DNA of 64,000 bases. It comes from an uncultured Bacilli bacterium (GTDB taxonomy: Bacteria > Bacillota_I > Bacilli_A > RF39 > UBA660). Location: assembly GCA_910585045.1 (NCBI GenBank), contig CAJUCD010000004.1, positions 1-64,000 of the forward strand, in the 5' to 3' direction. Positions 1 to 8,327 of the stretch are shown one piece after another. The stretch's first letter is position 1, and the number at the start of each line of letters is the position of its first letter. The notes beneath the pieces are model-generated. The model was not told where the DNA came from and did not search any database. It saw nothing but the letters and a program-made list of their open reading frames with translations. The position numbers were made by a program, and so were the translations under genes.

Positions 1-16
1 AGGTTACAATCCTTAA

Positions 17-1174
17 ATAATTAAACTGTCCAACTTTTGGGGTTCAGTTCAAAATCAAGATAAAGATAGTGCTTTTAACAAGTTACATAAATATTTAATT
101 CAAATCCATAAAGAAAAATATGAATTTCTTTTAATTAAATTAATTGAAATAAGTTTAGCTGAAAAAGATCTAGGATATAGTAATTTCTTTTTCGCTATTA
201 TTAGTATTGAAAATGGCACATTTAATTTTAATATAGATAATTACATTAGTTATTTTGAAGAAGAATTAGCAGCTAATAATATAAGTATAGCTAAGCTATA
301 TTTAGAACTAATTTTAAAAGCAAAAGAAACTTTAGATTTAGATATTGATACTACATCTTTAGAAATAAGTTATAAAAAAGCTAGTTTAGATTTTAATTTA
401 TCTAGTTTATTAGACAGTATTTGTTTAGAGCTTCAAACTAATAAAGGTTTAGTTCTATTAAATAATATTGATGAAAATCTTTATGCTAAAATATGTGAAT
501 CTCTTAATAATTATCCTTTTGTTATGATAACTAAATATGATAGAGAAGTTGAATTAAGATATTTTAATCGAAATAATATTAATTTAAAAGCTATAAATAT
601 AGCAGCTAATACAGCTTTTAAAGAAGGAAACTATGAACAATGTATAAAACTTTGTTTAATGATATTAAGCGATGTTTTTTCTCCGAAGTTTTATAATTAT
701 GAATTATTAGGTTTTGCTTACCGAGCTATAGGTAAAAATGCAGAAGCCATTAAATATTTTACTATAGCTTCTAAATTAAATAAAAATGCTCATTATGATT
801 ATTTATTAAATTCTAATATAAATGAACCTAAAAAAAGAGCTAATCCTACAATTTGTGATTTTTATGCTGCTAGCTTTAACAAGATTCCTAATATTGATAC
901 TATTTTACAACTTATTTTAGTTGAAGGGTTAAATATTGATGAAACTTGCAAACAATTTAATTTAAGTGATAGCCATACTAATATGATTAAACTAACTTTA
1001 GTTCAAGAATATTATATTCGAGGCAATAACGATTTAGCTGAAGATATTTTAGCCCAAGTAAGAAGAAGTCCTCACAAAACAGCTTTTATTATAGAGCTTC
1101 TAGCTCAGTTTAGCCAGGGTCAAGTAGCGGCTTATACCAGCATTCAAAAAAGAATATTAGAACAAAAAAGCTAA
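17..1174 (+). CDS. TPR-like helical protein, 5' end broken or start unclear
   Basis: The frame is open from base 17 to the stop at 1172-1174, but its first ATG is at 524 and no GTG or TTG precedes it. Bases 17-523 still read as protein-like sequence of the same helical type (for example ISLAEKDLGYSNFFF), so the gene does not begin at 524. A different frame ends RLQSLNN-stop at base 24, which fits a frameshift near base 15-25 joining an upstream part outside the window; a gene with a lost start is the alternative. The segment FYNYELLGFAYRAIGKNAEA resembles a tetratricopeptide repeat, suggesting a soluble scaffold protein. Partner and function are unknown. Confidence 0.55.
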   Translation: MIKLSNFWGSVQNQDKDSAFNKLHKYLIQIHKEKYEFLLIKLIEISLAEKDLGYSNFFFAIISIENGTFNFNIDNYISYFEEELAANNISIAKLYLELILKAKETLDLDIDTTSLEISYKKASLDFNLSSLLDSICLELQTNKGLVLLNNIDENLYAKICESLNNYPFVMITKYDREVELRYFNRNNINLKAINIAANTAFKEGNYEQCIKLCLMILSDVFSPKFYNYELLGFAYRAIGKNAEAIKYFTIASKLNKNAHYDYLLNSNINEPKKRANPTICDFYAASFNKIPNIDTILQLILVEGLNIDETCKQFNLSDSHTNMIKLTLVQEYYIRGNNDLAEDILAQVRRSPHKTAFIIELLAQFSQGQVAAYTSIQKRILEQKS

Positions 1175-1187
1175 ATATTTAACTAGA

Positions 1188-1216
1188 AAATATGATTCCA
1201 AAAATCATATTTTTTG
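1188..1216 (+). terminator. Rho-independent terminator
   Basis: Stem AAATATGAT / ATCATATTT with a short A-rich loop, followed by a T-run. It lies 14 bases after the TPR-like gene and directly before the extended -10 of the next gene. Confidence 0.7.
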
Positions 1217-1223
1217 CTATAAT
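1215..1223 (+). promoter_or_regulatory. Extended -10 promoter of the DUF1848 gene
   Basis: TGCTATAAT (TG-n-TATAAT) lies 16 bases before the ATG at 1239, so the 5' UTR is short. No good -35 is visible because the preceding terminator occupies that space. Confidence 0.5.
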
Positions 1224-1238
1224 ATAGTTGGTGTTTTT

Positions 1239-2126
1239 ATGATTTTAAATGTAAGTGGTCGAACTGACATTATAGCTTTTTATTCTAAATGGTTTATAAA
1301 ACGCTATCAAGAAGGTTTTATAGATGTAAGAAATCCTATTGTCCCAAAACTTGTAAGTCGCATTAATTTTAAAGATGTAGATTTAATAGTATTTTGTACT
1401 AAAAATCCTCATCCTATTATTGACTTTATCCCAAGTATTAATAAACCAATTATATTTCAAGTTACAGTTACTCCTTACAAATCAGATATTGAACCATTTG
1501 TTCCAGATAAACATCAAGTTTTAGATGATATCAAAAATATATCACAAATTATCGGAAAAGATAATGTGTATGTCAGATATGATCCTATATTCTTAAATGA
1601 TTACTATAATTTAGAATATCATTATAAAGCTTTTAAAAAGTTATGTAGTTCATTAGACGGTTATATAACAAAAATAATTATCTCGTTTATTGATGATTAT
1701 AAAAATGTTCGCAAAAATATGAATATCTTAAAAATTAGAAATTTAACCTTTAATGATTTTAAAAATATTGGTCTTAATTTTAGTCGTATTGCTAAAATGC
1801 ATGGAATGACTATTCAAACTTGTAGTGAATATAATAATTTAGCTGAATATGGTTTTTTAGTAGATGATTGTGTATCTAAAGAATTAGCTTTAAAACTTAC
1901 AGGCAAGAAATATCCTAAATGGCATAGTCGCAACAATAAATATTGTCATTGCGTATCTATGGTTGATATAGGCTCCTATAATACTTGTCGTCATTTTTGT
2001 AAATATTGTTATGCTAATTATCAAGAAGAAACTATTTTAACAAATAATTCTTGGCATAATCCTAATTCTTCTTTATTAATTGGAGAATTAAAGGAAGATG
2101 ACGTAATAAAAGAAAGGGTGAAGTAA
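1239..2126 (+). CDS. DUF1848 family Fe-S protein
   Basis: A 295-residue protein matching the DUF1848 family by its opening (MILNVSGRTDI, usual in the family), its central (beta/alpha)-like region and its Cys-rich C-terminus. Near residue 240 it has HCVSMVDIGSYNTCRHFCKY followed by CYAN: a Cys-x3-Cys-x2-Cys set, with an upstream Cys-x-His-Cys, that could bind an iron-sulfur cluster as in radical-SAM-like enzymes. The substrate is not established for the family. The stop codon at 2124-2126 abuts the next start, so it is co-transcribed with the phosphoesterase. Family assignment is fairly sure; function is unknown. Confidence 0.8.
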   Translation: MILNVSGRTDIIAFYSKWFIKRYQEGFIDVRNPIVPKLVSRINFKDVDLIVFCTKNPHPIIDFIPSINKPIIFQVTVTPYKSDIEPFVPDKHQVLDDIKNISQIIGKDNVYVRYDPIFLNDYYNLEYHYKAFKKLCSSLDGYITKIIISFIDDYKNVRKNMNILKIRNLTFNDFKNIGLNFSRIAKMHGMTIQTCSEYNNLAEYGFLVDDCVSKELALKLTGKKYPKWHSRNNKYCHCVSMVDIGSYNTCRHFCKYCYANYQEETILTNNSWHNPNSSLLIGELKEDDVIKERVK

Positions 2127-2960
2127 ATGGACAAAATAGCTATTATTGCCGATATACATGGTAATTTAGAAGCTTTAAATACAGTTTTAGAAGATATTAA
2201 AAAAAGGGGAATTAGAAGGATCTTTTGCCTAGGCGATATTATAGGCAAAGGCTCTAACTCTCATGAATGTATTAAACTAGTGAAAGAAAATTGTGAAGTT
2301 GTTATTCAAGGCAATAATGATATTGTTTTTTTAGAAGACAATTATTCTAGTCAAAATATAGATTATTTAAAACGCCGTAAGTGGAATCAAAGCTTACTTA
2401 CAAACGAAGACAAAGAATATTTAAAAAGTTTACCATTTTGCTTTGAATTTTATATGAGTGGAAGTTTAATTAGAATTTTTCATGCTACTCCTGATTCCAT
2501 GTGTGGTTTTTGTGCTCCTTATGATAATTTAAATGTCAAATATAATATGTTTTTACCAACTAATAATACAATAACTTCAAAAAAAGCTGATGTTGTCATA
2601 TTTGGTCATACTCATACAAATTATGTAGAAAGAAAATATAATCGTACTTTAATTAACGTTGGCAGTTTAGGAAATTCTTTAGATTTATTTCGTAATGACC
2701 AAAAAGATGCCAATCTAATGGAAACTACTAGAGCAGAATATTTAATATTAGAAGGAGAATATAATTCTCAAGAATACATCAGTAGTTTTAGCTATCAATT
2801 TATTAACATACCATACAATATTGATAAAGAATTACAAAATCAAAAAGACAATGTTGAACTTGAAAATTATATTTTAGAATTAAAAGAAGGGCGCTATCGC
2901 GATTTAACTAGAGCTTACAATGATTTTAAAAATAAAGGTATTGATATTGATAATATCTAG
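2127..2960 (+). CDS. Calcineurin-like metallophosphoesterase
   Basis: A 277-residue YfcE/MJ0936-like phosphoesterase. Visible metal-binding motifs are DIHGNLEAL (residues 9-17), GDIIGKG, GNND and the C-terminal GHTHTNYV. They form the di-metal site that cleaves phosphodiesters or phosphomonoesters. The ATG directly follows the stop of the DUF1848 gene, and its ribosome site lies inside that gene, which indicates translational coupling. There is no signal peptide, so it is cytoplasmic. The substrate cannot be told from sequence. About 110 residues follow the last motif, more than in the smallest members. Confidence 0.85.
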   Translation: MDKIAIIADIHGNLEALNTVLEDIKKRGIRRIFCLGDIIGKGSNSHECIKLVKENCEVVIQGNNDIVFLEDNYSSQNIDYLKRRKWNQSLLTNEDKEYLKSLPFCFEFYMSGSLIRIFHATPDSMCGFCAPYDNLNVKYNMFLPTNNTITSKKADVVIFGHTHTNYVERKYNRTLINVGSLGNSLDLFRNDQKDANLMETTRAEYLILEGEYNSQEYISSFSYQFINIPYNIDKELQNQKDNVELENYILELKEGRYRDLTRAYNDFKNKGIDIDNI

Positions 2961-3006
2961 TATTAAGTTTCCTTAAATAGATATTTTTGCATCAAGCATT
3001 ATGTAT

Positions 3007-3357
3007 TTAAAAAATAAGAGAACAAATAAATAAAAACCAAAAAAGAGAAATAGAGAACAATACGAATAACAAAAGTAATATTTTTATAATTTTATTTTTA
3101 GGATAGTTTATAAAGCCTAATACAATAGATATAAGTGCTATTGTGTAAGGTATCTTTATTTCCCAATTTAAAATCATATAAACAAAACTTATTAAAAATA
3201 CTATTATATAAACTATACTCATACCTTTATAATCATTTAATTCTTGTTTATTCTCTATATTTTCGTTGCCAACATTTTTATCTTCTAAAATAGAGCAACA
3301 CATTGGACAAGCCTTCCAATTTTCATTCAATTCATATCCACACTTTTTACACTTCAT
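3007..3357 (-). CDS. Zinc-ribbon small membrane protein
   Basis: A 116-residue protein with an N-terminal zinc ribbon (CKKCGYE, then CPMC from residue 17), a charged linker, and about three hydrophobic segments in the second half (IVYIIVFLISFVYMIL, IALISIVLGFI and the Leu/Phe-rich end). Zinc-ribbon membrane proteins of this layout are common in Firmicutes, and their role is mostly unknown. The start is preceded by GAGGAG. It stands alone, convergent with the phosphoesterase gene. Confidence 0.65.
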   Translation of the reverse strand: MKCKKCGYELNENWKACPMCCSILEDKNVGNENIENKQELNDYKGMSIVYIIVFLISFVYMILNWEIKIPYTIALISIVLGFINYPKNKIIKILLLLFVLFSISLFWFLFICSLIF

Positions 3358-3452
3358 AAAATACTCCTCTATTAATACTACAAGTATTTTATCATATCAG
3401 CATGAACTAATCTATACTATTTTCTGTACTTTTTAGATTTTTCCTAAAATTT

Positions 3453-4484
3453 TTATTTAATAAAGATAATCATTAATAATTCCAACAATAAATTTTTAGT
3501 TTCTTTATCTAACCCACTAAAACTTTTAATTAATTGTAAAAGTTTTTTTAATTTGATATCCTTAGTATCTTTAATAGCGTTATTTTTAAAAACATCAAAT
3601 ATATTTTTTACCAAATCTAATCTTTTTTCTGTAGGCATTTCTTCTAATTTTTTAGTAATTCTTATTTCTAAATTTTTACTTCTTTTATTTAACTTTGACT
3701 TAACAAAACTATCTGTATCACAAAGCCAATTAAAAGCATCATGTTGCAATATACTAAAACCTTTAGCTTTAACTACTGTATATTCTTCTTGATGATATAA
3801 AATCATCCCAATAATACTTTGTTCTGGCACAAACATTTTAATCTTATGATTAATTTTTTTATATTTTTTAGAGTTTACTTGTTCTTTTAAAAAACCAGGT
3901 CCATCATTATTATAAATAGCTATTACTTTTTTTCTAATATAAAAATTAGAATTCATAGTGGCACAAATAGCCAAATTTCCACCTTTAGAATGACCACCAA
4001 CTCTTACTTTAGTATCAAACAGGCGAATAGCTTTATTAAGATAAATAGCTGCATATTTTTGTGATGCTCCTGGATAAAGGTAAGCCATTTTAAAATCTTC
4101 TTCCCAACCAATAATTGAAGTGTCAGTTCCTGCAAAAGCTACAAAAATACTATTATCATTTAATTTTATCGAAATAGCTCCAAATTGCATTTCATCATTA
4201 ACTATATTCATATAATTATATAAAAGAGCATCACCATATCTCTTAGAATCTGCCATAATTTGCAACATTTTATAGGTATTACCTAAAAATCCACCTCGCT
4301 GGCTATGATCTTTAAGGGCTTTAGCAACATCTTTTAAAAGTATTTTTTTACCTGTAAAAGCTGGAACTATATCAGTAAAATCAATATAAGGCAAAGTTGA
4401 GAATATTAAATTATCTACTTCTGTAAATTTAAACTGCTTAAAATCTTCATTTTTATGTTTTTTTATATAATCAATAATATTCAT
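3453..4484 (-). CDS. Mbeg1-like / DUF2974 lipase-fold protein
   Basis: An alpha/beta-hydrolase-fold protein of 343 residues with the nucleophile elbow GGHSKGGNLA (Ser between His and Lys), typical of the DUF2974/Mbeg1-like, lipase class 3-related family. The preceding segment FVAFAGTDTSIIGWEEDF is the oxyanion/beta-strand region of this family. I place the start at the ATG at 4484, because AAGAGG lies 5-8 bases before it; an in-frame ATG at 4502 lacks such a site. No signal peptide is seen. The likely activity is esterase or lipase of unknown substrate. Confidence 0.75.
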   Translation of the reverse strand: MNIIDYIKKHKNEDFKQFKFTEVDNLIFSTLPYIDFTDIVPAFTGKKILLKDVAKALKDHSQRGGFLGNTYKMLQIMADSKRYGDALLYNYMNIVNDEMQFGAISIKLNDNSIFVAFAGTDTSIIGWEEDFKMAYLYPGASQKYAAIYLNKAIRLFDTKVRVGGHSKGGNLAICATMNSNFYIRKKVIAIYNNDGPGFLKEQVNSKKYKKINHKIKMFVPEQSIIGMILYHQEEYTVVKAKGFSILQHDAFNWLCDTDSFVKSKLNKRSKNLEIRITKKLEEMPTEKRLDLVKNIFDVFKNNAIKDTKDIKLKKLLQLIKSFSGLDKETKNLLLELLMIIFIK

Positions 4485-4518
4485 AATAACCTCTTTAAAC
4501 ACTATAATTATATCATAT

Positions 4519-5787
4519 TTAATTAAAAATTATTTTATTATCCTTCAAATTATAATTAACTCCATAAAAACTTTTAAAAGCTTGATATAAATAGTAAGTA
4601 TCTTTATAACCAATTATTTCATAACCTGAATGCATAGCTAGCATAGGAAGTCCTACATCTAATGAATTAATGCTTAAATGTTTTAAACTAGCCCCAGCTT
4701 GAGTACTTCCTGTTGCAAAGTCATTACGTGAAGTATAATATAAGCAAGGCAATTTAGCTTCTTCACATATATGTTTAAATACTGCTGCTGTTACACTATT
4801 AGTAGTGCCATTAATTTCCTTAGTAATTAAAATACCATCATTTAAAATAGGGGTATTAGTATGGTCTGATAATTCATCATGATTAGGATGTCTAGCATGG
4901 GTATTATCAGCACTAATAATTAAAGAATTAGCTAGAGTAGTAGTTAAGTCTATCTCTAATAAACCACTTAACTTTTTTAAAGTATCAATTAAAAAATTAG
5001 AATCTGCTCCTTCATAAGTATTTGAGCCAATTTCTTCACTATTAAAAATTGCCAAAACATTTATACTATCATTAAAATTATTTAAAAAAGCTTTCAGCGC
5101 TGCATATGTGCAAGTTAAATTATCAATTCTAGGACTTACAATAAATTCTTTATTTATAATATTCGGTTTTTGATTATTATATAAAAATAAATCATAGTCA
5201 AATATTCGATCTTTAATATTAAGTTTACTTTTTAAAAATTCTTCTAAGTTAAAATTTTTATCTAATGATACAATTGGCATTAAATCAATTTCTGTATTTA
5301 AATCTAAATTAGAATTAGCTTTATCATTTTGATGTATAGCAATACTAGGAACTATTGCAACAGTTTCTTCAATATTTATAATTTCTTTTCTAAACGTTTT
5401 ATTTTTTTCTAAAATAATTCTTCCAGCCATACCAAGTGGTCTATCCATAAAACCATAATTTAATATTCCTCCATATGGCGCTACATTAAGTTTACTATAT
5501 CCATATTCATAATAATCAGGATTTGGTTTAATAAATAAAGAAGGTGTATCATTATGGGTACAAATAATATTAAATTGCTTTTTTATGTTTGAAGAAATAT
5601 TAAAAGCAATTATGGAAGCATCATTTCTAATTACAAAATATTTACTATTTTTTAAATTCCATTCTTTATCTTCTTTTAATTCTTGATATCCTTCTTTTAA
5701 TAATATTTCTTGAATTATTTTTGTTGCTACAAATGAACAAACACCATTATTCATAAAATCTAGTAATTCTTCATTAAATTCTTCCAT
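4519..5787 (-). CDS. M18 family aminopeptidase
   Basis: A 422-residue M18 (aspartyl aminopeptidase type) metallopeptidase. Motifs in order: ICTHNDTPSLFIKPNP (first metal His), APYGGILNYGFMDRPLG, IAIHQND, FNSEEIGS (catalytic/metal Glu pair), SADNTHARHPNH, and the C-terminal LAMHSGYEIIGYKD with the last metal His. Length is usual for the family. It is cytosolic and removes N-terminal, often acidic, residues during peptide turnover. The start is preceded by GGTGATAAA. It follows the lipase-like gene's orientation and is probably transcribed with it (gap 34 bases). Confidence 0.9.
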   Translation of the reverse strand: MEEFNEELLDFMNNGVCSFVATKIIQEILLKEGYQELKEDKEWNLKNSKYFVIRNDASIIAFNISSNIKKQFNIICTHNDTPSLFIKPNPDYYEYGYSKLNVAPYGGILNYGFMDRPLGMAGRIILEKNKTFRKEIINIEETVAIVPSIAIHQNDKANSNLDLNTEIDLMPIVSLDKNFNLEEFLKSKLNIKDRIFDYDLFLYNNQKPNIINKEFIVSPRIDNLTCTYAALKAFLNNFNDSINVLAIFNSEEIGSNTYEGADSNFLIDTLKKLSGLLEIDLTTTLANSLIISADNTHARHPNHDELSDHTNTPILNDGILITKEINGTTNSVTAAVFKHICEEAKLPCLYYTSRNDFATGSTQAGASLKHLSINSLDVGLPMLAMHSGYEIIGYKDTYYLYQAFKSFYGVNYNLKDNKIIFN

Positions 5788-5909
5788 TTTATCACCATAA
5801 TATTAGTATGGTTCAATATTTTATAATGATGTAATAAAATAGATGTTTCCAATTATTATTCTTTACTTTATAATAAAATAAATATATAATAACTTTAGGA
5901 GATGATAAA

Positions 5910-6572
5910 GTGAATAACAATTTTGTTTTTCGAAGAATAGGGGCTTATCTTATTGATATTTTAGTAATAGCTATAATTAGTGCTGGCATAGTTGAACTTA
6001 GTTTTTTAAATCCTAAATTTGAAGCTTATAAAGAAGTTTCAAACCAATATAATGAAACTTTATCAGATTATTACAATAAAGAGATAGACATTGATAAATT
6101 TTCTGAAAAATCTAAAGAACTAGGATATGAAATGAATAAAAATGGTCAAGTATATATTATTAGTGGAATCATTTTAAGTCTTATATATTATGGAGGATTT
6201 GTTTATTGGACTAAAGGCCAAACTTTAGGTAAGAAATTATTTAAGCTTAAAATAGTCCATAAAGATTCTACAAAAAATTTAAAATTCTATAATTATCTTA
6301 TAAGAACTATAATTTTAAATGGCTTAATTCTAAATATCTTAACTTTAATAGCACTCCAATTTAGCAAGAATACCTATTTTGAAATATATAATATTATTTC
6401 TAATTTAGATACTATTATAATAATGATTATATTTTTAATGGTAATGTTTTCTAAAGATGGACGTGGTTTACATGACATTTTAGCTATGACTAAAGTAATA
6501 GATTTAAAAGCCAAACCTGCTCTAGAATCAAAGATAATAAAACCCAAAAAAGAGGAACATAATGATGAATGA
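5910..6572 (+). CDS. RDD family membrane protein
   Basis: A 220-residue RDD-domain protein. N-terminal FRRIGAYLIDILVIAII carries the Arg and Asp of the RDD signature at the start of helix 1. After a soluble loop comes IISGIILSLIYYGGFVYW followed by KGQTLGKKLFKLKIV, the most conserved RDD motif, then two more helices. The start is GTG at 5910, with AGGAGATG seven bases upstream. RDD proteins are assigned transport or membrane-stress roles, but no precise function is known. It overlaps the Nudix gene by 11 bases, so the two are coupled. Confidence 0.8.
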   Translation: MNNNFVFRRIGAYLIDILVIAIISAGIVELSFLNPKFEAYKEVSNQYNETLSDYYNKEIDIDKFSEKSKELGYEMNKNGQVYIISGIILSLIYYGGFVYWTKGQTLGKKLFKLKIVHKDSTKNLKFYNYLIRTIILNGLILNILTLIALQFSKNTYFEIYNIISNLDTIIIMIIFLMVMFSKDGRGLHDILAMTKVIDLKAKPALESKIIKPKKEEHNDE

Positions 6573-6987
6573 TATAAAACAAGTAGTAGGCATAGCTTTT
6601 ATTGAAAATAATAAATTATTAATAGTACAATCTCATAAAAGTTCTAAGACTAATTCTTATACTTTTATTGGTGGTGGAGTAGAAGAAGGAGAAACTTTAA
6701 TAGAAGCAGCTATTCGTGAAGTAGGGGAAGAAATTCATAATGGTTTTTCTATTAATGAAGAAGATTTAGAATTAGTATTATCAAAAGAGGAAAAAGCAGC
6801 AAGTGACCCTACTAAAAGAATATCTATGCATATCTTTTTAGCTCATAAAAAAATAGATGTTCCACTAACACCTAATGAAGAAATTCTTATTTATCATTGG
6901 TATCAATTAGGAGATAATCTAAATATTTCTAATTCTATTAAAGACTTTTTAGAGTATGCGATTAATAATAACATTTTAAAAAAATAG
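6562..6987 (+). CDS. Nudix hydrolase
   Basis: A 141-residue Nudix protein. The Nudix box reads GGVEEGE, then REVGEEI (residues about 38-58), matching GX5EX7REUXEEXGU with all metal-binding Glu residues. It would hydrolyse a nucleoside-diphosphate-linked compound; the substrate cannot be inferred. Two tandem ATGs (6562 and 6565) follow AGAGGA. The gene overlaps the RDD gene by 11 bases. Confidence 0.85.
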   Translation: MMNDIKQVVGIAFIENNKLLIVQSHKSSKTNSYTFIGGGVEEGETLIEAAIREVGEEIHNGFSINEEDLELVLSKEEKAASDPTKRISMHIFLAHKKIDVPLTPNEEILIYHWYQLGDNLNISNSIKDFLEYAINNNILKK

Positions 6988-7024
6988 ATTCTAAAGATAA
7001 AAATAAATTTTTTATCTTTTTTTC

Positions 7025-7055
7025 TTGACACTAACCTAAGGGTATACTCTATAAT
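7025..7055 (+). promoter_or_regulatory. MerR-type promoter with 19-bp spacer and dyad operator
   Basis: TTGACA at 7025-7030 and TATAAT at 7050-7055 are separated by 19 bp, two more than optimal. This is the hallmark of promoters that MerR-family proteins activate by twisting DNA. The spacer contains CTAACCTAAGGGTA, a dyad centred on CCT-A-AGG. It precedes the MerR gene, so autoregulation is expected. The same arrangement is at 58844-58874. Confidence 0.8.
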
Positions 7056-7079
7056 TAAACATGTAAGGAGAAAGTTTAT

Positions 7080-7724
7080 ATGCAAATTCATGAAATTGAA
7101 TCGAAAACTAGATTAACTAAAAAAAGCATTAGATATTATGAAGAAGAAGGTTTAATAAGTCCTAAAAGAAATGCCTTAAATGATTACCGTGAATATGATG
7201 AAAATGATTTAAATACTTTAAAGTTAATCAAATTTTTACGAGAACTTAATATTCCTATTAATGACATAAAAAAATTACATAACAATACACTTACATTAGA
7301 AGAATGTATGAATGATCGAATTAAAAAAATTGATGAGGAACAAAAAAATTATGATACGATTAAGAATATGTGTTTAGAAATATCTAAAAATAAAGATACT
7401 TATCAAAACATAAATATATCTAAATATTCTTTAACTATGAATATTTTAAATAAGAAAGGATTTACTATGAAAGATACAAGTAAAAAGCATACTAAAAAAA
7501 TAATGGGCGCTATTATATCTAGTTTAAGTTTTAGTTTCATATTTATATTTATTATTAGTTTAATTAGTTATTTTCAATTTACTGAAAGTGATAAAATACC
7601 TTGGTTTATTTATTGGGCAATTATGATTTTATTAGCTTTTCCTATCTTAAGTATTATCGTTAATTTAATTAAGAGAATCATTGAAATCAAAGGAGGCGAA
7701 GAAGATGAAGCTAGTAAATATTGA
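7080..7724 (+). CDS. MerR family regulator with C-terminal membrane segments
   Basis: A 214-residue protein. Residues 1-75 are a MerR winged-helix domain (IHEIESKTRLTKKSIRYYEE, then GLISPKR, YREY and the LKLIKFLRELNIPI helix). Next comes a helical dimerisation stretch to about residue 125. The C-terminus has two hydrophobic segments (ISSLSFSFIFIFIISLISYF; FIYWAIMILLAFPILSIIVN), so the effector-sensing part is in the membrane. That suggests sensing of a membrane-active or lipophilic compound. The start ATG has AAGGAG nine bases upstream. It is coupled to a YbjQ gene, and its operator motif also precedes the exporter at 58.9 kb, the likely target. Confidence 0.85.
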   Translation: MQIHEIESKTRLTKKSIRYYEEEGLISPKRNALNDYREYDENDLNTLKLIKFLRELNIPINDIKKLHNNTLTLEECMNDRIKKIDEEQKNYDTIKNMCLEISKNKDTYQNINISKYSLTMNILNKKGFTMKDTSKKHTKKIMGAIISSLSFSFIFIFIISLISYFQFTESDKIPWFIYWAIMILLAFPILSIIVNLIKRIIEIKGGEEDEASKY

Positions 7725-8025
7725 TTATGTTCCTGGTTATGAAATAACTGAGGCTTTAGGTTTAGTTAAAGGAACAGTAGTACAATCAAAAAATATTGGT
7801 CGTGATTTTATGGCTGGTATGAAAACAATAGTAGGTGGCGAAATAGCAGGATATACAGAAATGTTAACTACTGCTAGACAAATAGCTACTAAAAGAATGG
7901 TCGATGATGCTGAGAGTTTAGGCGCTGATGCTATAATTAATGTTAGATATGGTTCCTCATCAGTGATGAGTGGAGCGGCCGAAGTTATTGCTTATGGTAC
8001 AGCCGTTAAACTTGAAAAAAAATAA
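7705..8025 (+). CDS. YbjQ / UPF0145 family protein
   Basis: A 106-residue heavy-metal-binding-domain-like protein (YbjQ, DUF74). It shows the family core: YVPGYEITEALGLVKG, then RARDF-equivalent NIGRDFMAGMKTIVGGE and ADAIINVRYGSS. The protein is thought to form a pentamer, and its role is unsettled. The start is the ATG at 7705, behind AAAGGAGGCG; a TTG at 7681 is too far upstream. It overlaps the MerR gene by 20 bases and is driven by the MerR promoter. Confidence 0.85.
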   Translation: MKLVNIDYVPGYEITEALGLVKGTVVQSKNIGRDFMAGMKTIVGGEIAGYTEMLTTARQIATKRMVDDAESLGADAIINVRYGSSSVMSGAAEVIAYGTAVKLEKK

Positions 8026-8050
8026 AAATATTAGATTCATTTCTAATATT
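8025..8050 (+). repeat. 26-bp direct repeat, left copy
   Basis: AAAATATTAGATTCATTTCT plus AATATT, itself a hairpin (AATATTAGA / TCTAATATT). It is identical to 8284-8309. This copy lacks the T-run that follows the right copy, as if the YbjQ terminator had been split by insertion of the 233-bp segment between the two copies. Confidence 0.8.
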
Positions 8051-8051
8051 A

Positions 8052-8102
8052 ATAATCATTTTATTAATAGTCTCTTTAATGATTCTATTTATAAAGAAAT
8101 AG
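8052..8102 (+). pseudogene. Possible remnant of a KKDFL-type hydrophobic peptide (locus 1)
   Basis: The frame ending at TAG 8100-8102 reads IIILLIVSLMILFIKK, like the C-terminal half of the peptides at 10099 and 11497, and it stops at the same distance before the shared hairpin. There is no ATG, GTG or TTG upstream in frame, and the left part lies in the direct repeat. It therefore looks like a beheaded copy. AT-rich DNA can encode such residues by chance, so this is tentative. Confidence 0.35.
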
Positions 8103-8201
8103 CACTCAATCTAGCATAGATTAAGTGCTTAACCGTTCATAGGTAAGTACTCAACTCGCCAAAGTTAAGTATTTCCCTTATTTTATGCAAGCTTCCTTGA
8201 C
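8091..8201 (-). ncRNA. Antisense RNA of type I TA-like locus 1
   Basis: A predicted transcript from the minus-strand promoter at 8208-8236. It contains a hairpin at 8146-8173 and ends in the hairpin 8101-8129 (arms of 13 nt, loop GCA) followed by ATTTCTTT. The terminal stem pairs fully, with one G-U, only on the minus strand; on the plus strand that pair becomes C-A. Sequence and layout match loci 2 and 3. With its toxin part missing, this could be an orphan antitoxin RNA. Confidence 0.55.
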
Positions 8202-8207
8202 ATATTC

Positions 8208-8236
8208 ATAATAACATAAAAACGCGTTTTTATCAA
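8208..8236 (-). promoter_or_regulatory. Antisense-RNA promoter, locus 1
   Basis: Read on the minus strand: TTGATA (8236-8231), 17-bp spacer, TATTAT (8213-8208). The same element is found at 10301-10329 and 11698-11726, within a conserved block that includes CTTGACATATTCATA on the plus strand. Confidence 0.7.
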
Positions 8237-8283
8237 GTCGCTTCAGACTGTTTTAAAAATCTTATGACTTTGTCAACAGTCTG

Positions 8284-8309
8284 AAAATATTAGATTCATT
8301 TCTAATATT
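8284..8309 (+). repeat. 26-bp direct repeat, right copy
   Basis: Identical to 8025-8050 and followed by a seven-T run, so this copy forms a proper terminator hairpin between YbjQ and the convergent HhH-GPD-like gene. Just upstream, the 11-bp inverted repeat TTCAGACTGTT (8242-8252) / AACAGTCTGAA (8275-8285) marks the right edge of the inserted segment. Confidence 0.8.
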
Positions 8310-8327
8310 TTTTTAAAGTAATTAATT

